Assembly: GCF_050916235.1 (NCBI RefSeq)
Contig: NZ_CP104854.1
Span: forward strand, 1,550,001-1,614,000
Direction: 5' to 3'
Origin: Maridesulfovibrio sp050916235
GTDB lineage: Bacteria; Desulfobacterota; Desulfovibrionia; Desulfovibrionales; Desulfovibrionaceae
DNA length: 64,000 bases
In this document: positions 24,595 to 34,119 of the stretch, piece by piece
Layout of the letters: the number at the start of each line of letters is the position of its first letter
Position numbering within the stretch: position 1 is the stretch's first letter
The notes under the pieces: model-generated
What the model saw: the letters and a program-made list of their open reading frames with translations, nothing else
Databases searched by the model: none
What the model was told of the DNA's origin: nothing
Program-made: the position numbers and the translations under genes

Positions 24595-27312
24595 ATGATC
24601 AAACGGACTCTGAAAGTTAACGGCGTTGAGAAATTCATCATTTGTGACAATGATGAATCTCTCGCCAATGTTCTGCGCGAAAAACTCGGCCTGACCAGCG
24701 TTAAAATCGGCTGCGGAACAGGACAGTGCGGAAGCTGCTCAGTCATTATTGACGGCAAGCTCAAACGCTCCTGCTCCCTCAAGATGAAACGCGTTGATGA
24801 TTTCACCGAAATCATCACCACCGAAGGAATCGGTACCCCGACCAACATGCACCCCATCCAGCTTGCATGGATGGCTCACGGCGGCGCCCAGTGCGGTTTC
24901 TGCACCCCCGGTTTCATCGTTTCCACCTACGCCCTGATTCTGGCCAATCCCAAACCGACCCGCGAAGACATCCGCGACTGGTTCCAGAAGCACCGCAATG
25001 CCTGCCGCTGCACCGGCTACAAACCGCTGGTTGATGCAGTTATGGATGCGGCAGCAGTAATGCGCGGCGACATGAGCGAAGACGATCTGCTCTTCAAGAT
25101 GCCCGCAGACCAACGCATCTGGGGTTCCAAGTATCCCCGCCCCACTGCAATCGCAAAGGTTACCGGTACTCTGGACTACGGTGCAGACCTCGGCCTGAAG
25201 CTGCCCGAAGGCACCCTCAAGTGCGCTCTCGTACAGGCTGAAGTTTCACACGCAAATATCATTTCCATCGACACCAGTGAAGCCGAAGCAATGCCCGGTG
25301 TAGTTAAGGTTGTTACCTACAAAGACATCAAGGGTAAAAACCGCATCACCGGTCTTATCACCTTCCCCTCCAACAAGGGTGACGGTTGGGACCGCCCCAT
25401 CCTCTGCGACGAAAAGATCTTCCAGTACGGCGATGCCATCGCAATCGTCTGCGCTGATTCCGAGAAGACCGCCAAGGCCGCTGCCGCAAAGGTAAAAGTC
25501 GAAATCGAACAGCTGCCCGAGTACATGAATGCTCCCGCCGCCATGGAAGATGACGCCATAGAAATCCATCCCGGGACTCCCAACGTCTACTTTGAACAGA
25601 AAATCGTCAAAGGCGATGAAACAGCTCCCATCTTTGACAAGGCGGATGTTGTTGTGGAAGGCAGCTACTATGTACAGCGCCAGCCGCATATGCCCATCGA
25701 GCCGGACGTAGGTTTTGCTTTCATTGATGACGACGGAAAACTCTGCATCCATTCCAAATCCATCGGCCTGCACCTGCATGCTGCCATGATCGCTCCCGGT
25801 CTCGGTATCGAGCTGGAAAACCTGATCATGGTTCAGAACTATGCCGGCGGTACCTTCGGTTATAAGTTCTCCCCCACCATGGAAGCACTGGTCGGCGCAG
25901 CATGTCTCGCGACCGGCAAGCCCGTGTACCTGAACTACACCTGGTACCAGCAGCAGACCTACACGGGTAAACGTTCACCCTTCTTCACCGACATCCGTCT
26001 TGCAGCAAGCAAGGATGGTAAACTGCTGGGCATGGAAACCGCATGGATCTGTGACCACGGTCCCTACTCTGAATTCGGTGACCTGCTGACTCTGCGCGGT
26101 GCTCAGTTTATCGGTTCCGGTTACAAACTGCCCAACATCCGCGGTCTTGGTAAAACCGTTTGTACCAACCACGCATGGGGTTCCGCTTTCCGCGGTTACG
26201 GTGCTCCTGAATCCGAATTCGGCTACGAAGTCATCATGGATGAACTGGCTGAAAAACTCGGTATGGATCCCTTCGATCTTCGCGAAAAGAACATCTATCG
26301 CGATGGCGACACCACTCCCACCGGCTGCAAACCTGAAGTTTACTGCATGGAAGACATCTTCAAGCAGGCTCGTCCCAAATATGACGCACTCAAGAAATGG
26401 GCTGCTGAAGACGCAGCTGAAGGCTTCAAACGCGGCGTAGGTATCGCAGTAGGTATTTACGGTTCCGGTCTTGACGGACCTGACACCGCTGAAGCCGAAA
26501 TCGAACTCAACGCCGATGGCAGCGTAACCATGTACGCATGCTGGCACGACCATGGTCAGGGCGCTGACATGGGTGTTCTCGGTACCGCTCACGAAGCTCT
26601 TCGTCCTCTTGGCCTGAAGCCTGAGCAGATCCATCTGGTTCTGAACGACACCAGAAACTGCCCCAACGGCGGCCCCGCAGGCGGCAGCCGCTCCCAGGTT
26701 GTTGTTGGTAACGCAATCATCGCAGCATGCCGCAACCTGCTGGATGCAATGCGCAAGTCCGACAACAGCTACATGAGCTACGACGAGCTGGTTGCAGCCA
26801 ACAAGGCTGTCCGTCACAGCGGCAAATGGACTGCTCCTGCCAGCGACTGTGATGAAAACGGACAGGGTTCTCCCTTCGCCTGCTACATGTACGGTCTGTT
26901 CATCAGCGGTGTTTCCGTTGAAGTCGCCACCGGTAACGTACAGGTAGAAAAGATGGTTCTGGTTGCCGACATCGGTAAGATCAACAACAAACTCGTTGTT
27001 GACGGCCAGATGTACGGTGGTCTCGCCCAGGGTGTCGGTCTGGCCCTCACTGAGGACTACGAAGACATCAAGAAGCACTCCACCATGGTCGGTGCAGGTT
27101 TCCCCTACATCAAGCAGATTCCCGACGACATCGAACTCATCTATGTTGAAACTGCCCGTCCCGACGGTTCCCACGGTGCTTCCGGTGTTGGCGAACTTCC
27201 GCTGACCACCCCGCACGCATCCGTCATCAACGCAATCTACAACGCCTGCGGCGCACGCGTAACCCACCTCCCGGCACGTCCCGAGAAGGTTCTCGCTGCC
27301 ATGAAAGGCTAA
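24595..27312 (+). CDS. mop: Molybdenum aldehyde oxidoreductase (xanthine oxidase family, Mop type)
   Basis: 905 residues. It oxidises aldehydes to carboxylic acids at a molybdopterin cytosine dinucleotide site and passes electrons through two [2Fe-2S] centres. The first cluster ligands are Cys40, 45, 48 and 60; the second Cys100, 103, 137 and 139, the numbering I recall for the D. gigas enzyme (907 residues). The catalytic glutamate is Glu867 in GVGELPL. Segments such as PRPTAVAKVTGTLDYGADLGLK-like, QPHMPIEPDV and GGTFGYKFSP line the active site. The ATG follows AAGGAGGTTCTTTCC, an excellent site, and codon use suggests very high expression. It is flanked by a molybdopterin-binding protein upstream and a probable maturation cluster downstream. 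Confidence 0.98.
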   Translation: MIKRTLKVNGVEKFIICDNDESLANVLREKLGLTSVKIGCGTGQCGSCSVIIDGKLKRSCSLKMKRVDDFTEIITTEGIGTPTNMHPIQLAWMAHGGAQCGFCTPGFIVSTYALILANPKPTREDIRDWFQKHRNACRCTGYKPLVDAVMDAAAVMRGDMSEDDLLFKMPADQRIWGSKYPRPTAIAKVTGTLDYGADLGLKLPEGTLKCALVQAEVSHANIISIDTSEAEAMPGVVKVVTYKDIKGKNRITGLITFPSNKGDGWDRPILCDEKIFQYGDAIAIVCADSEKTAKAAAAKVKVEIEQLPEYMNAPAAMEDDAIEIHPGTPNVYFEQKIVKGDETAPIFDKADVVVEGSYYVQRQPHMPIEPDVGFAFIDDDGKLCIHSKSIGLHLHAAMIAPGLGIELENLIMVQNYAGGTFGYKFSPTMEALVGAACLATGKPVYLNYTWYQQQTYTGKRSPFFTDIRLAASKDGKLLGMETAWICDHGPYSEFGDLLTLRGAQFIGSGYKLPNIRGLGKTVCTNHAWGSAFRGYGAPESEFGYEVIMDELAEKLGMDPFDLREKNIYRDGDTTPTGCKPEVYCMEDIFKQARPKYDALKKWAAEDAAEGFKRGVGIAVGIYGSGLDGPDTAEAEIELNADGSVTMYACWHDHGQGADMGVLGTAHEALRPLGLKPEQIHLVLNDTRNCPNGGPAGGSRSQVVVGNAIIAACRNLLDAMRKSDNSYMSYDELVAANKAVRHSGKWTAPASDCDENGQGSPFACYMYGLFISGVSVEVATGNVQVEKMVLVADIGKINNKLVVDGQMYGGLAQGVGLALTEDYEDIKKHSTMVGAGFPYIKQIPDDIELIYVETARPDGSHGASGVGELPLTTPHASVINAIYNACGARVTHLPARPEKVLAAMKG

Positions 27313-27323
27313 TTGAACTTATT

Positions 27324-27359
27324 AAAAGGACTCAGGCTTATCCGCCTGAGTCCTTTTTT
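27324..27359 (+). terminator. Strong terminator after mop
   Basis: GGACTCAGGC/GCCTGAGTCC with a six-base loop followed by TTTTTT. It separates the abundant mop transcript from the cluster downstream. Confidence 0.95.
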
Positions 27360-27848
27360 GCATTAGCTGACCCTGCGGGGAATAATTGAATGCGCTTTGC
27401 GCTTTTGCTGTTTAATTTCGCCTCCGGCGGCCAAAGGGAATAATCCCCTTTGGAATCCCTATTGGTCTAAATCCCCGGTAGGCCTTTCAGCCTTTAAGGG
27501 ATGTTGAGAACAGGTATGTCGCTTAAGGCATAGCCTTGGTACAATTAGCAGGTGAACATTAGCTGGATAATCGCCCGCATAACAACTGTCCTGCTGAGAA
27601 CTGCGCTGCATGATGTGTACTGAATTTTGGGACAGTCTGAATTGAACCCGACTTTTAACAGGGTAAGTGCTTGCTGACATCTGAACAGGACTTTTCACAC
27701 GAAACAACGTCCTCCACGAAAATCGGCGACAGCAAGTACTCCGTGTTGGAAGTTTTTTGCATGATTGGATATAACCAACTTAAATTTCAAATAAACGACG
27801 GCGAATTACCTCAAACAAAAACATCGCAGGACTGCCAGAGGCATCAGT
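27360..27848. other. Gene-free region between mop and the accessory cluster
   Basis: About 490 bases. It starts with a dispersed repeat (27377-27463). The rest has no gene. A promoter for the downstream cluster should lie here, but I see no consensus; one sigma-54-like string near 27748 has the wrong spacing. Confidence 0.6.
27377..27463. repeat. Dispersed intergenic repeat, copy 2
   Basis: GGGGAATAATTG, ATGCGCTTTGCGCTTTT, ATTTCGCCTCCGGCGGCC, then AAAGGG-N6-CCCTTT and GGAATCCCTATT. It matches 5474-5563 in order and most bases. The GCCTCCGGCGGC and AAAGGG/CCCTTT parts can each form hairpins. Confidence 0.75.
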
Positions 27849-30119
27849 ATGGAACAAAAAGATCTTCGAACTTGGGAGGCCCGCTGCACTCAGGAAGAGC
27901 CTCCGAAATGCAAGGCCCGCTGCCCGTTACACGTGGATGGACGAGAACTCTGCAAGATGCTTGCAGCAGACCAGGTGGACAAAGCCTGGGCCGTGCTGTG
28001 CAAAACCCTGCCGTTTCCATCCGTAAGCGCCCGAATTTGTGACGGCATATGCCAGAAAGACTGCCTGCGCCAGGAAGTGGGAGGAGGCATTGAACTAGCC
28101 GCACTGGAACGCTTCTGTGCTGAGAATGCCAAACGCACGCCTCCTTTGAGAGCCCTGCCGGCCAAAGGCAAAAAGATCGCTGTATTCGGAGCGAACCTTC
28201 CGGGGCTTGCCGCAGCCTGGGACCTCGGCAAAAAAGGCTTCATTGTTACCATATTCTGCTCACACAAATTTGAAGGCTTTGATGCTCTGCCCGAAGGCAG
28301 GGTCGAAAAGGAATTTTTCGAGCAGGAACTTGCGCAGATGAGCAAGATGAACATCTCGATCGAGGAAGAGTCCGGTGTTCAGGTCGAAGATGTATTTACC
28401 GCCCTGTATAACTTTGACGCAGTTTTTGTCGATCCCTGCGCACTGGATGCTCAGAAGCTGGGATTGAAGAGTGTGGACCCCACCACCCTGAAGACGGAAA
28501 GAGACTTTCTTTTCGCATCTTCGGATATGGCCGGGAAATCCCCTGTTCATCTGATTGCAGCCGGGCGCAAGGGAGCCCTTTCCATTGAACGCGCTTTGCA
28601 GAACGCCTCTTTGACCGCAGGCCGGGACAGGGAAGATCCGTTCGAGACAAAACTGTTTACCAACATCAGCAAGGCAATCTCGGTTCCACCTGTAAGTGTG
28701 CCCGCACAAGGGTACAGCGCTGAACAGGCCCGCGAGGAAGCTGCCCGCTGCCTGCTCTGCGAATGCATGGAGTGTGTGAACAACTGCGCATATCTCAAGG
28801 AATTCAAGAGCTACCCCAAGGCTTACGCCCGCCAGATATACAACAACGCCTCCATTGTCATGGGAACAAGACAGGCTAACAAGCTTATCAACTCCTGCAT
28901 GCTCTGCGGCCTGTGCGAGGAGGTCTGCCCGGAAAACTTCGCCATGCAGGACCTCTGCATTGAAGCCAGGCAGGATCTGGTCAAAAAGGGGCACATGCCC
29001 CAATCGGCCCATGAATTCGCCTTCAGGGATATGGAATTTGCCGACAGTTCCGCCTGTGCTCTGATCAGACATCAGCCGGGACACGCTGCAAGCAGTCAGG
29101 CATTTTTCCCCGGATGCCAGTTGGGTGCATCCGATCCCGGAGCTGTGGAAAGAGCCTATGCCAGCCTCTGCGATACCCTTGAAGGTGGTACCGGGTTGAT
29201 GCTGCGCTGCTGCGCCGCTCCTGCAGACTGGGCTGGACAGCAGGAAATGTTCGACAGGAAAAGCAAGGCCATTGTTCAGGACTGGGAATCCCTTGGAAAA
29301 CCCCGAATCATCGCCGCATGCCCATCGTGCATGGAATCTCTCGCCAAGGCTCTCCCGGAAGCGGAAATCATCTACCTCTGGTCTGTATTCAGCAAAAAGC
29401 TTGTCAATGGAGACTCTACCTGCAAGGGAACGCTGTCCCTTCAGGATCCATGTACCGCACGGCACAATCAGGTGCTGATGAACGATGTGCGCCTGCTTCT
29501 TGCCGGCAACGACATCAGTTTCAATGAGCCGGAGCTTTCCGGCAGACTGACCGAGTGCTGCGGTTTCGGAGGGTTGCTTGCCAACGCCAACGAACCTCTT
29601 TCAGCCAAGGTGGCAGAAAAGAGAGCCGAAAAACTGTCCGACGACGGCGTAACATACTGTGCCATGTGTCGTGATCTGCTGGCCAAGGCTGGAAAACGCT
29701 GTCTGCATCTGCTGGATCTTCTCCTTCCTTCCGGCCATGAAGACCCCGCTGCACGCCCTGCACCGGGTTATTCAGAACGCCGTGAAAACCGGGTCAGACT
29801 CAAGGAAACTCTGCTGGAAAATCTCTGGCAGGAAAAAGGTGCGCCACGTCCGGGTTACGAATCCGTCTGTGTCGAATTCACGCCTGAAGCAACCACAATG
29901 CTTGAAGAGCGGCGTATCATGATCAGCGACGTGCAGAAAACCCTGCTGGCCGCAGAAGGATCAGGACGGTTCATGACCAATGCCGACACCGGGCACAGGC
30001 TGACCAGTCACCGCCCGACAGTCGTTACCTATTGGGTGGAATATGAGCAAAAAGGGGAAACCTACCTCGTTCATCGGGTATGGTCCCATCGCATGCACAT
30101 TCTGGGAGGGGTGTCATGA
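27849..30119 (+). CDS. Pyridine nucleotide-disulfide oxidoreductase-like/dicluster iron-sulfur protein (DVU_1558 type)
   Basis: 756 residues, a three-part redox protein. Residues about 10-100 have the Cys-rich lead of glutamate-synthase small subunits (KCKARCPLHVDG, ARICDGICQKDC). A Rossmann FAD/NAD part follows (KIAVFGANLPGLAAAWDLGKKG, about 110-130). From Cys301 there is a [4Fe-4S]-type dicluster (CLLCECMECVNNC and CMLCGLCEEVCP from Cys350), then two CCG repeats as in heterodisulfide reductase HdrB (FFPGCQLG at Cys423, CCAAP, ACPSC; DPCTARHN, ECCGFGG). The last 120 residues are a separate tail. It could move electrons between NAD(P)H, a cluster pair and a thiol/disulfide site. Its stop overlaps the next start (ATGA). 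Confidence 0.85.
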   Translation: MEQKDLRTWEARCTQEEPPKCKARCPLHVDGRELCKMLAADQVDKAWAVLCKTLPFPSVSARICDGICQKDCLRQEVGGGIELAALERFCAENAKRTPPLRALPAKGKKIAVFGANLPGLAAAWDLGKKGFIVTIFCSHKFEGFDALPEGRVEKEFFEQELAQMSKMNISIEEESGVQVEDVFTALYNFDAVFVDPCALDAQKLGLKSVDPTTLKTERDFLFASSDMAGKSPVHLIAAGRKGALSIERALQNASLTAGRDREDPFETKLFTNISKAISVPPVSVPAQGYSAEQAREEAARCLLCECMECVNNCAYLKEFKSYPKAYARQIYNNASIVMGTRQANKLINSCMLCGLCEEVCPENFAMQDLCIEARQDLVKKGHMPQSAHEFAFRDMEFADSSACALIRHQPGHAASSQAFFPGCQLGASDPGAVERAYASLCDTLEGGTGLMLRCCAAPADWAGQQEMFDRKSKAIVQDWESLGKPRIIAACPSCMESLAKALPEAEIIYLWSVFSKKLVNGDSTCKGTLSLQDPCTARHNQVLMNDVRLLLAGNDISFNEPELSGRLTECCGFGGLLANANEPLSAKVAEKRAEKLSDDGVTYCAMCRDLLAKAGKRCLHLLDLLLPSGHEDPAARPAPGYSERRENRVRLKETLLENLWQEKGAPRPGYESVCVEFTPEATTMLEERRIMISDVQKTLLAAEGSGRFMTNADTGHRLTSHRPTVVTYWVEYEQKGETYLVHRVWSHRMHILGGVS

Positions 30120-30325
30120 GTACCCTTAAAGTAATTACCGAAGATTTTTCCGCGTGGAGCTGCTGCGGCGAAGCATTGCAGCCGACTCCTGTGGAGCTGG
30201 AATATATGGACAGCAGATTCAATGTGGAACTGCCCGTCTGTCCGAAATGCGGCATGGTTCTTATCCCGGAGGAACTGGCTCTGGGCAAGATGGCCGAAGT
30301 GGAACGGCTGCTGGAGGACAAGTGA
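30116..30325 (+). CDS. Small Cys-rich redox/zinc-ribbon protein (DVU_1557 type)
   Basis: 69 residues from the ATG at 30116, which overlaps the TGA of the preceding gene and follows GGGAGGGGTGTC; an earlier in-frame GTG is less likely. It carries WSCCGE near residue 16 and CPKCG near 43, four or five cysteines that could bind zinc or a redox centre. The final TGA overlaps the next ATG (TGATG). Tight coupling on both sides argues for a stoichiometric partner of the flavo-iron-sulfur protein. Function unknown. Confidence 0.82.
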   Translation: MSTLKVITEDFSAWSCCGEALQPTPVELEYMDSRFNVELPVCPKCGMVLIPEELALGKMAEVERLLEDK

Positions 30326-30984
30326 TGTCGTGCACGGCAACCTCTCCACTCTGGGAACGGGCCGTGCTGCGGGAGACCGCTGGTCCAACGCTCCGTCCGG
30401 GTGGTTATCTCCTGACTGACCGGGCTGTGTCACTGGCGGCAATTCCGCAAGGAGCGCGAGTCCTCGACGTAGGCTGCGGACTGGGTGCCACAGTGGAATA
30501 CCTGCACACACAACACGCTCTTGCCGCCTGCGGAATTGACAACTCGGTGCGCCAGTTGTCGGAGGCCCCCTCGGATCTGCCGCTGATTCTCGCCGACGCA
30601 TCCTGCATCCCCTGCGAGGACGCATACTTTGACGCTATCTTCTGTGAGTGTGTACTTTCACTCATGACGGATCAGGATCGGACCATCAAAGAATTCAGGC
30701 GTGTGCTCAGACCTGGCGGGAAGTTGATCATCAGCGATCTTTACAAGCGCACCCGTGAATTCATCCCGGATGGAGGCTGCTCCTGCTCCAGCTCACCGCT
30801 GGACCTCGACAGAACGGAAAAGATTCTTGACCGACACGGCATACGTATAACCTCACTCGAAGATCATTCAAAAATGCTTGCTGAACTGGCAGCACGGCTG
30901 ATCTTCGCCGGAGAAGCAGATTTCAGGCTGACCGGCAACTGCTGTTCGCGGCCCGGTTACATGCTGCTTATTGCCGAGGCATAA
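30325..30984 (+). CDS. SAM-dependent methyltransferase (DVU_1556 type)
   Basis: 219 residues from the ATG at 30325; a longer upstream frame merely overlaps the previous gene. It is a class I methyltransferase: ARVLDVGCGLGATVEYL binds SAM (about 44-60), then CGIDNSVRQLSEA, DASCIPCEDAYFDAIFCECVLSLM and VLRPGGKLIISDLY. It contains several cysteines outside the usual motif (GGCSCSSS, NCCSRPG). Its place in the operon suggests methylation of a cofactor, thiol or metal compound, but no substrate can be assigned. Confidence 0.85.
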   Translation: MSCTATSPLWERAVLRETAGPTLRPGGYLLTDRAVSLAAIPQGARVLDVGCGLGATVEYLHTQHALAACGIDNSVRQLSEAPSDLPLILADASCIPCEDAYFDAIFCECVLSLMTDQDRTIKEFRRVLRPGGKLIISDLYKRTREFIPDGGCSCSSSPLDLDRTEKILDRHGIRITSLEDHSKMLAELAARLIFAGEADFRLTGNCCSRPGYMLLIAEA

Positions 30985-30992
30985 AGATATTT

Positions 30993-31457
30993 ATGAACGA
31001 CACTGATCTCAGAATTTTACAATTACACGGTTCCGGGTACTGCTGTGCCCAGATTTTCATCCTGCTCTGCCTTGAAAACATGCAGCGGGAAAACCCTGAT
31101 CTTGTGCGGGCAGCGCAGGGCCTTTGTCTGGGTATGGGCGACTGCTCAGGTCCATGCGGAATTCTCAGCGGCGGCCTTTGTGCCCTAAGCCTCTATGCTG
31201 GGAAAGGAACAGATTATGAGCAGGCAGAGGAACAGCTCCCGGTGCTGGCAGAAACCTTCAGGGACTGGTTCAGGGAAAAAGCCACTGTACAGCACGGCGG
31301 ATTCAGCTGTGAGGCAATTCTGGGAGAAAAAAGCCTGACCCCGAATCCGGAACGTTGCGGTCAGCTGCTGACCGCCAGTTATGAGCAGTTGATAAATATC
31401 CTGCTTGAAGCGGGTCTCGATCCTGCTGAAGGAAGGGATGTTGATGAAGGATATTAG
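30993..31457 (+). CDS. C-GCAxxG-C-C family protein (DVU_1555 type)
   Basis: 154 residues. The family pattern is visible as a split Cys set: SGYCCAQIF (about 16-20), GDCSGPCGILSGGLCALSLY (about 49-69) and later single cysteines in FSCEAIL and ERCGQL. Such proteins are thought to be redox or cluster-binding. It starts 8 bases after the methyltransferase stop, and its end overlaps the radical SAM gene by 14 bases. Confidence 0.82.
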   Translation: MNDTDLRILQLHGSGYCCAQIFILLCLENMQRENPDLVRAAQGLCLGMGDCSGPCGILSGGLCALSLYAGKGTDYEQAEEQLPVLAETFRDWFREKATVQHGGFSCEAILGEKSLTPNPERCGQLLTASYEQLINILLEAGLDPAEGRDVDEGY

Positions 31458-32799
31458 TTTCAATGTTCAGGCAACTGAGTCGTTGTGCCCGGTGTGCCTG
31501 AAAAAGATACCTGCCCGCAGGGTCATGAACGGCTGCGTAGCTCGTATTGAAAAACAGTGCCCGGAGCATGGACTGTTCAGCACTCCCTTCTGGAGAGGCG
31601 AGCCTGCCTTTGAAGGCTGGTCGCGCCCGAAAATCCCTTCCACTCCGCCGATGGCCGAAGAGGGTCGCGAGGGATGTCCTTTTGACTGCGGGCTGTGTGC
31701 CGGACACAACCAGCACACCTGTACGGCACTGCTGGAAATAACCTGGCGCTGCGACCTTGCCTGCAAGGTCTGTTTTGCTTCGGCCGGCAAGCCGGTGGCC
31801 CCTGACCCATCGCTTGAAGAGCTTGATATCATTCTGAGAAAAGTGCGCTCAGCAGCCGGGCCGTGCAACCTGCAGCTTTCCGGGGGGGAACCGGCTGTAC
31901 GAGATGATCTTCCAAAGATCACGGCCCTTGCCAAGAAACACGGCTTTCCGTTTGTACAGGTCAACACCAATGGAATGAGAGTGGCGCGGGAGCACGGCCT
32001 AGCAGCCAGATGGGCCGAGGCCGGAGTTGATTCGGTCTTTCTGCAGTTCGACGGGACAAGAGATGACATTTATACTGAGATCAGGGGCAAAGCCATTCTT
32101 GAAGACAAGATCAGGGCCATTGAAAACCTGACTGCCGCCGGGATAGGGGTTGTGCTGGTTCCCACAGTGGTGCCGGATGTCAACGATGACAACCTCGGAG
32201 ACATATTGAAGCTTGCCATATCATATTCTCCGGGGGTTCGCGGAATCCACTTTCAGCCTATCAGCTACTTCGGACGCTACCCGCAGGCCCCTACGGACAA
32301 CATGCGCATCACCCTGCCTGAAATAATGACCGGCCTTGAAGAACAGTCCGGACAGGCGATCAGAAAAACCGACTTCATGCCCCCCGGATGCGAGCATTCC
32401 CTCTGTTCATTTCACGCAAATTATCTGTTAATGGAAGACGGCAGCCTCAGGAAACTTTCCGGCGGAAAAGAAGGCTGCTGCTCACCTAAACCTGCGGTTG
32501 AAGGCGCTGATAAGTCAAAAGCCTTTGTTCGCAGGCAGTGGGCCGCCCCGGAAACGGGCTGTGCATGCACCTCAGCCGAACAGCTTGATGATCTGGACCG
32601 GTTTATCAACCGGGCCAAGACCCATATACTGGCAATTTCAGGCATGGCATTTCAGGATGCATGGACCCTGGATCTGGAACGACTGAAAGGCTGCTGTATC
32701 CATGTGGTCTCCCCCGAAGGAAAGCTGATTCCCTTCTGCGCCTACAACATGACCGCCATGGACGGCTCCACCCTTTACAGGAGGATCATTGATGACTGA
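31444..32799 (+). CDS. Radical SAM protein (TrsS type, DVU_1554-like)
   Basis: 451 residues from the ATG at 31444 (GGAAGGG six bases before); an ATG two codons earlier is also possible. An N-terminal Cys-rich part (LCPVCLKKIPARR, KQCPEHG, CPFDCGLCAGHNQHTC) precedes the radical SAM cluster C103xxxC107xxC110 (RCDLACKVCFAS). LQLSGGEP binds SAM. The C-terminus has more cysteines (KEGCCSPK, ETGCACTS, KGCCIHVVS, FCAYN), possibly extra clusters. Some relatives carry selenocysteine near the C-terminal Cys pair; here the codons are TGC and no in-frame TGA exists. It ends 8 bases inside the next gene. The substrate is unknown. Confidence 0.85.
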   Translation: MKDISFNVQATESLCPVCLKKIPARRVMNGCVARIEKQCPEHGLFSTPFWRGEPAFEGWSRPKIPSTPPMAEEGREGCPFDCGLCAGHNQHTCTALLEITWRCDLACKVCFASAGKPVAPDPSLEELDIILRKVRSAAGPCNLQLSGGEPAVRDDLPKITALAKKHGFPFVQVNTNGMRVAREHGLAARWAEAGVDSVFLQFDGTRDDIYTEIRGKAILEDKIRAIENLTAAGIGVVLVPTVVPDVNDDNLGDILKLAISYSPGVRGIHFQPISYFGRYPQAPTDNMRITLPEIMTGLEEQSGQAIRKTDFMPPGCEHSLCSFHANYLLMEDGSLRKLSGGKEGCCSPKPAVEGADKSKAFVRRQWAAPETGCACTSAEQLDDLDRFINRAKTHILAISGMAFQDAWTLDLERLKGCCIHVVSPEGKLIPFCAYNMTAMDGSTLYRRIIDD

Positions 32800-34108
32800 T
32801 CGCCCACTGGGAAGCTGGCTCAACCTGCGCATGGGCCGCGATCCCGCAATGGAACCTGTTTCAGTGGAAGAACTGCGTAACTGGCAGTTCGATAAGTTGC
32901 GCAAAACCATGTTTCATGCTGTCAAATCCTGCCCGTTTTATCATGACCGGCTGGCCGGAGTTCAAACCGGGGCCGTCCATTCTCCGGCTGACCTCGGCCG
33001 GATTCCCTTCACTACTGCCGATGACCTGCGCTCAAATCCCGAAAGCTTTCTATGCGTATCACAAGATGAAGTTGCCAGAGCAGTAACCCTGTCCAGTTCC
33101 GGCTCCAGCGGCCCTCCGAAGCGTTTCTTTTTCACTTCCGGCGACCTTGAACGGACCATTGAATTTTTCCGCTACGGAATGTCTCCCATGATAAGGAAAG
33201 GTGAAAGCATTCTGGCCATACTTCCGGATTCCCGACCCGGCGGAGTCGGCTCCCTCTTCGCTGAATCAATAGGCAGACTGGGCGGAGAGACCTTTCTGCC
33301 GGTCAACCCCTCGGACATCAAAATACTTCTCAACCTGCTGCTCGACTCACACGCCAGCTGCATACTCGGTCCGGCCATACAGATCCACGCTCTTGCTCGG
33401 CTGGTGGAAAGCAAGGGACTGTGCATTCCCCACGTCCGTTCCGTGCTGCTCTGCTGGGACATCCTGCCTGAACAGAGCCTGCAGACCATCAACCGGGTCT
33501 TCAACTGCAACATATTCACTCACTGGGGCATGACCGAAACATGCCTCGGCGGGGGCGTAGACTGCAGCCCTGATTCCGGTATGCATCTGCGTGAACCGGA
33601 TTTCTTTGTGGAAATCATCGACCCGAAAACAGGTAAACCGGTTCCGGACGGGGAAAAAGGTGAAATCGTGATCAGCACGCTTTCCCGCAGGGCCATGCCG
33701 CTGATCCGCTACAGAACCGGAGACGTCGGGAGCATAAAGGCCGACGCATGTTCCTGCGGACTGCCCCTGAGGCGGCTCGGCTCGGTTGAAGGGCGGCTGG
33801 ACGAAGGAATAACCCTTCCGGTAAGCGGCAGACTGACCCTCCGGGAGCTCAACGATGTAATTCTTTCGCAGCCAGAGGTTCTGGACTTCAAGGTCGAATA
33901 CCGCCCCCATCAACTGGAGCTGGATATAAGCCTCGACCTGCTGCCCGGCAATCGCAGGCTCACCCACATACGGGACAGCATCATCGCCTATCCTAAAATC
34001 TGGCAGGCCGTGAAGCACCTCAACCTGAAGGTCAAGACAAGACTGGCCAAATGTGACGGACAGATCAACTCTGGCTTCGGTAAACGGGCCATAACCATAA
34101 CTATATAA
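32792..34108 (+). CDS. AMP-dependent ligase, PaaK-like (DVU_1553 type)
   Basis: 438 residues from the ATG at 32792, which follows AGGAGGATCATTG. The adenylate-forming fold shows in the phosphate loop SSSGSSGPPKRFFFTSGD (about 100-117), THWGMTETCLGGG, and the hinge region MPLIRYRTGDVG. Relatives include phenylacetate-CoA ligase PaaK, but the segment DACSCGLPLRRLGSVEGRLDEG is typical of many uncharacterised members. It could activate a carboxylate related to the product of the aldehyde oxidoreductase, or a cofactor carboxylate. It overlaps the radical SAM gene by 8 bases and is followed by the XdhC gene after 11. Confidence 0.85.
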   Translation: MTDRPLGSWLNLRMGRDPAMEPVSVEELRNWQFDKLRKTMFHAVKSCPFYHDRLAGVQTGAVHSPADLGRIPFTTADDLRSNPESFLCVSQDEVARAVTLSSSGSSGPPKRFFFTSGDLERTIEFFRYGMSPMIRKGESILAILPDSRPGGVGSLFAESIGRLGGETFLPVNPSDIKILLNLLLDSHASCILGPAIQIHALARLVESKGLCIPHVRSVLLCWDILPEQSLQTINRVFNCNIFTHWGMTETCLGGGVDCSPDSGMHLREPDFFVEIIDPKTGKPVPDGEKGEIVISTLSRRAMPLIRYRTGDVGSIKADACSCGLPLRRLGSVEGRLDEGITLPVSGRLTLRELNDVILSQPEVLDFKVEYRPHQLELDISLDLLPGNRRLTHIRDSIIAYPKIWQAVKHLNLKVKTRLAKCDGQINSGFGKRAITITI

Positions 34109-34119
34109 GGACCGGCTCC

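Noticed and set aside
25975..27267. 430-codon open frame antisense to mop
   Set aside because: It is the mirror of strongly biased codons in mop, with no domain pattern or ribosome-binding site; similar long antisense frames over ald (10905-11978), the symporter (12097-13179) and adh (41187-42500) are rejected for the same reason.
27747..27761. Sigma-54-like TGGAAG...TTGC upstream of the accessory cluster
   Set aside because: Spacing between GG and GC is one base short of the required ten, and the -24 core is poor.
31444..32799. Selenocysteine in the radical SAM protein
   Set aside because: I looked for an in-frame TGA near the C-terminal Cys pair, as some relatives have; the codons are TGC TGC and the only TGA is the stop.
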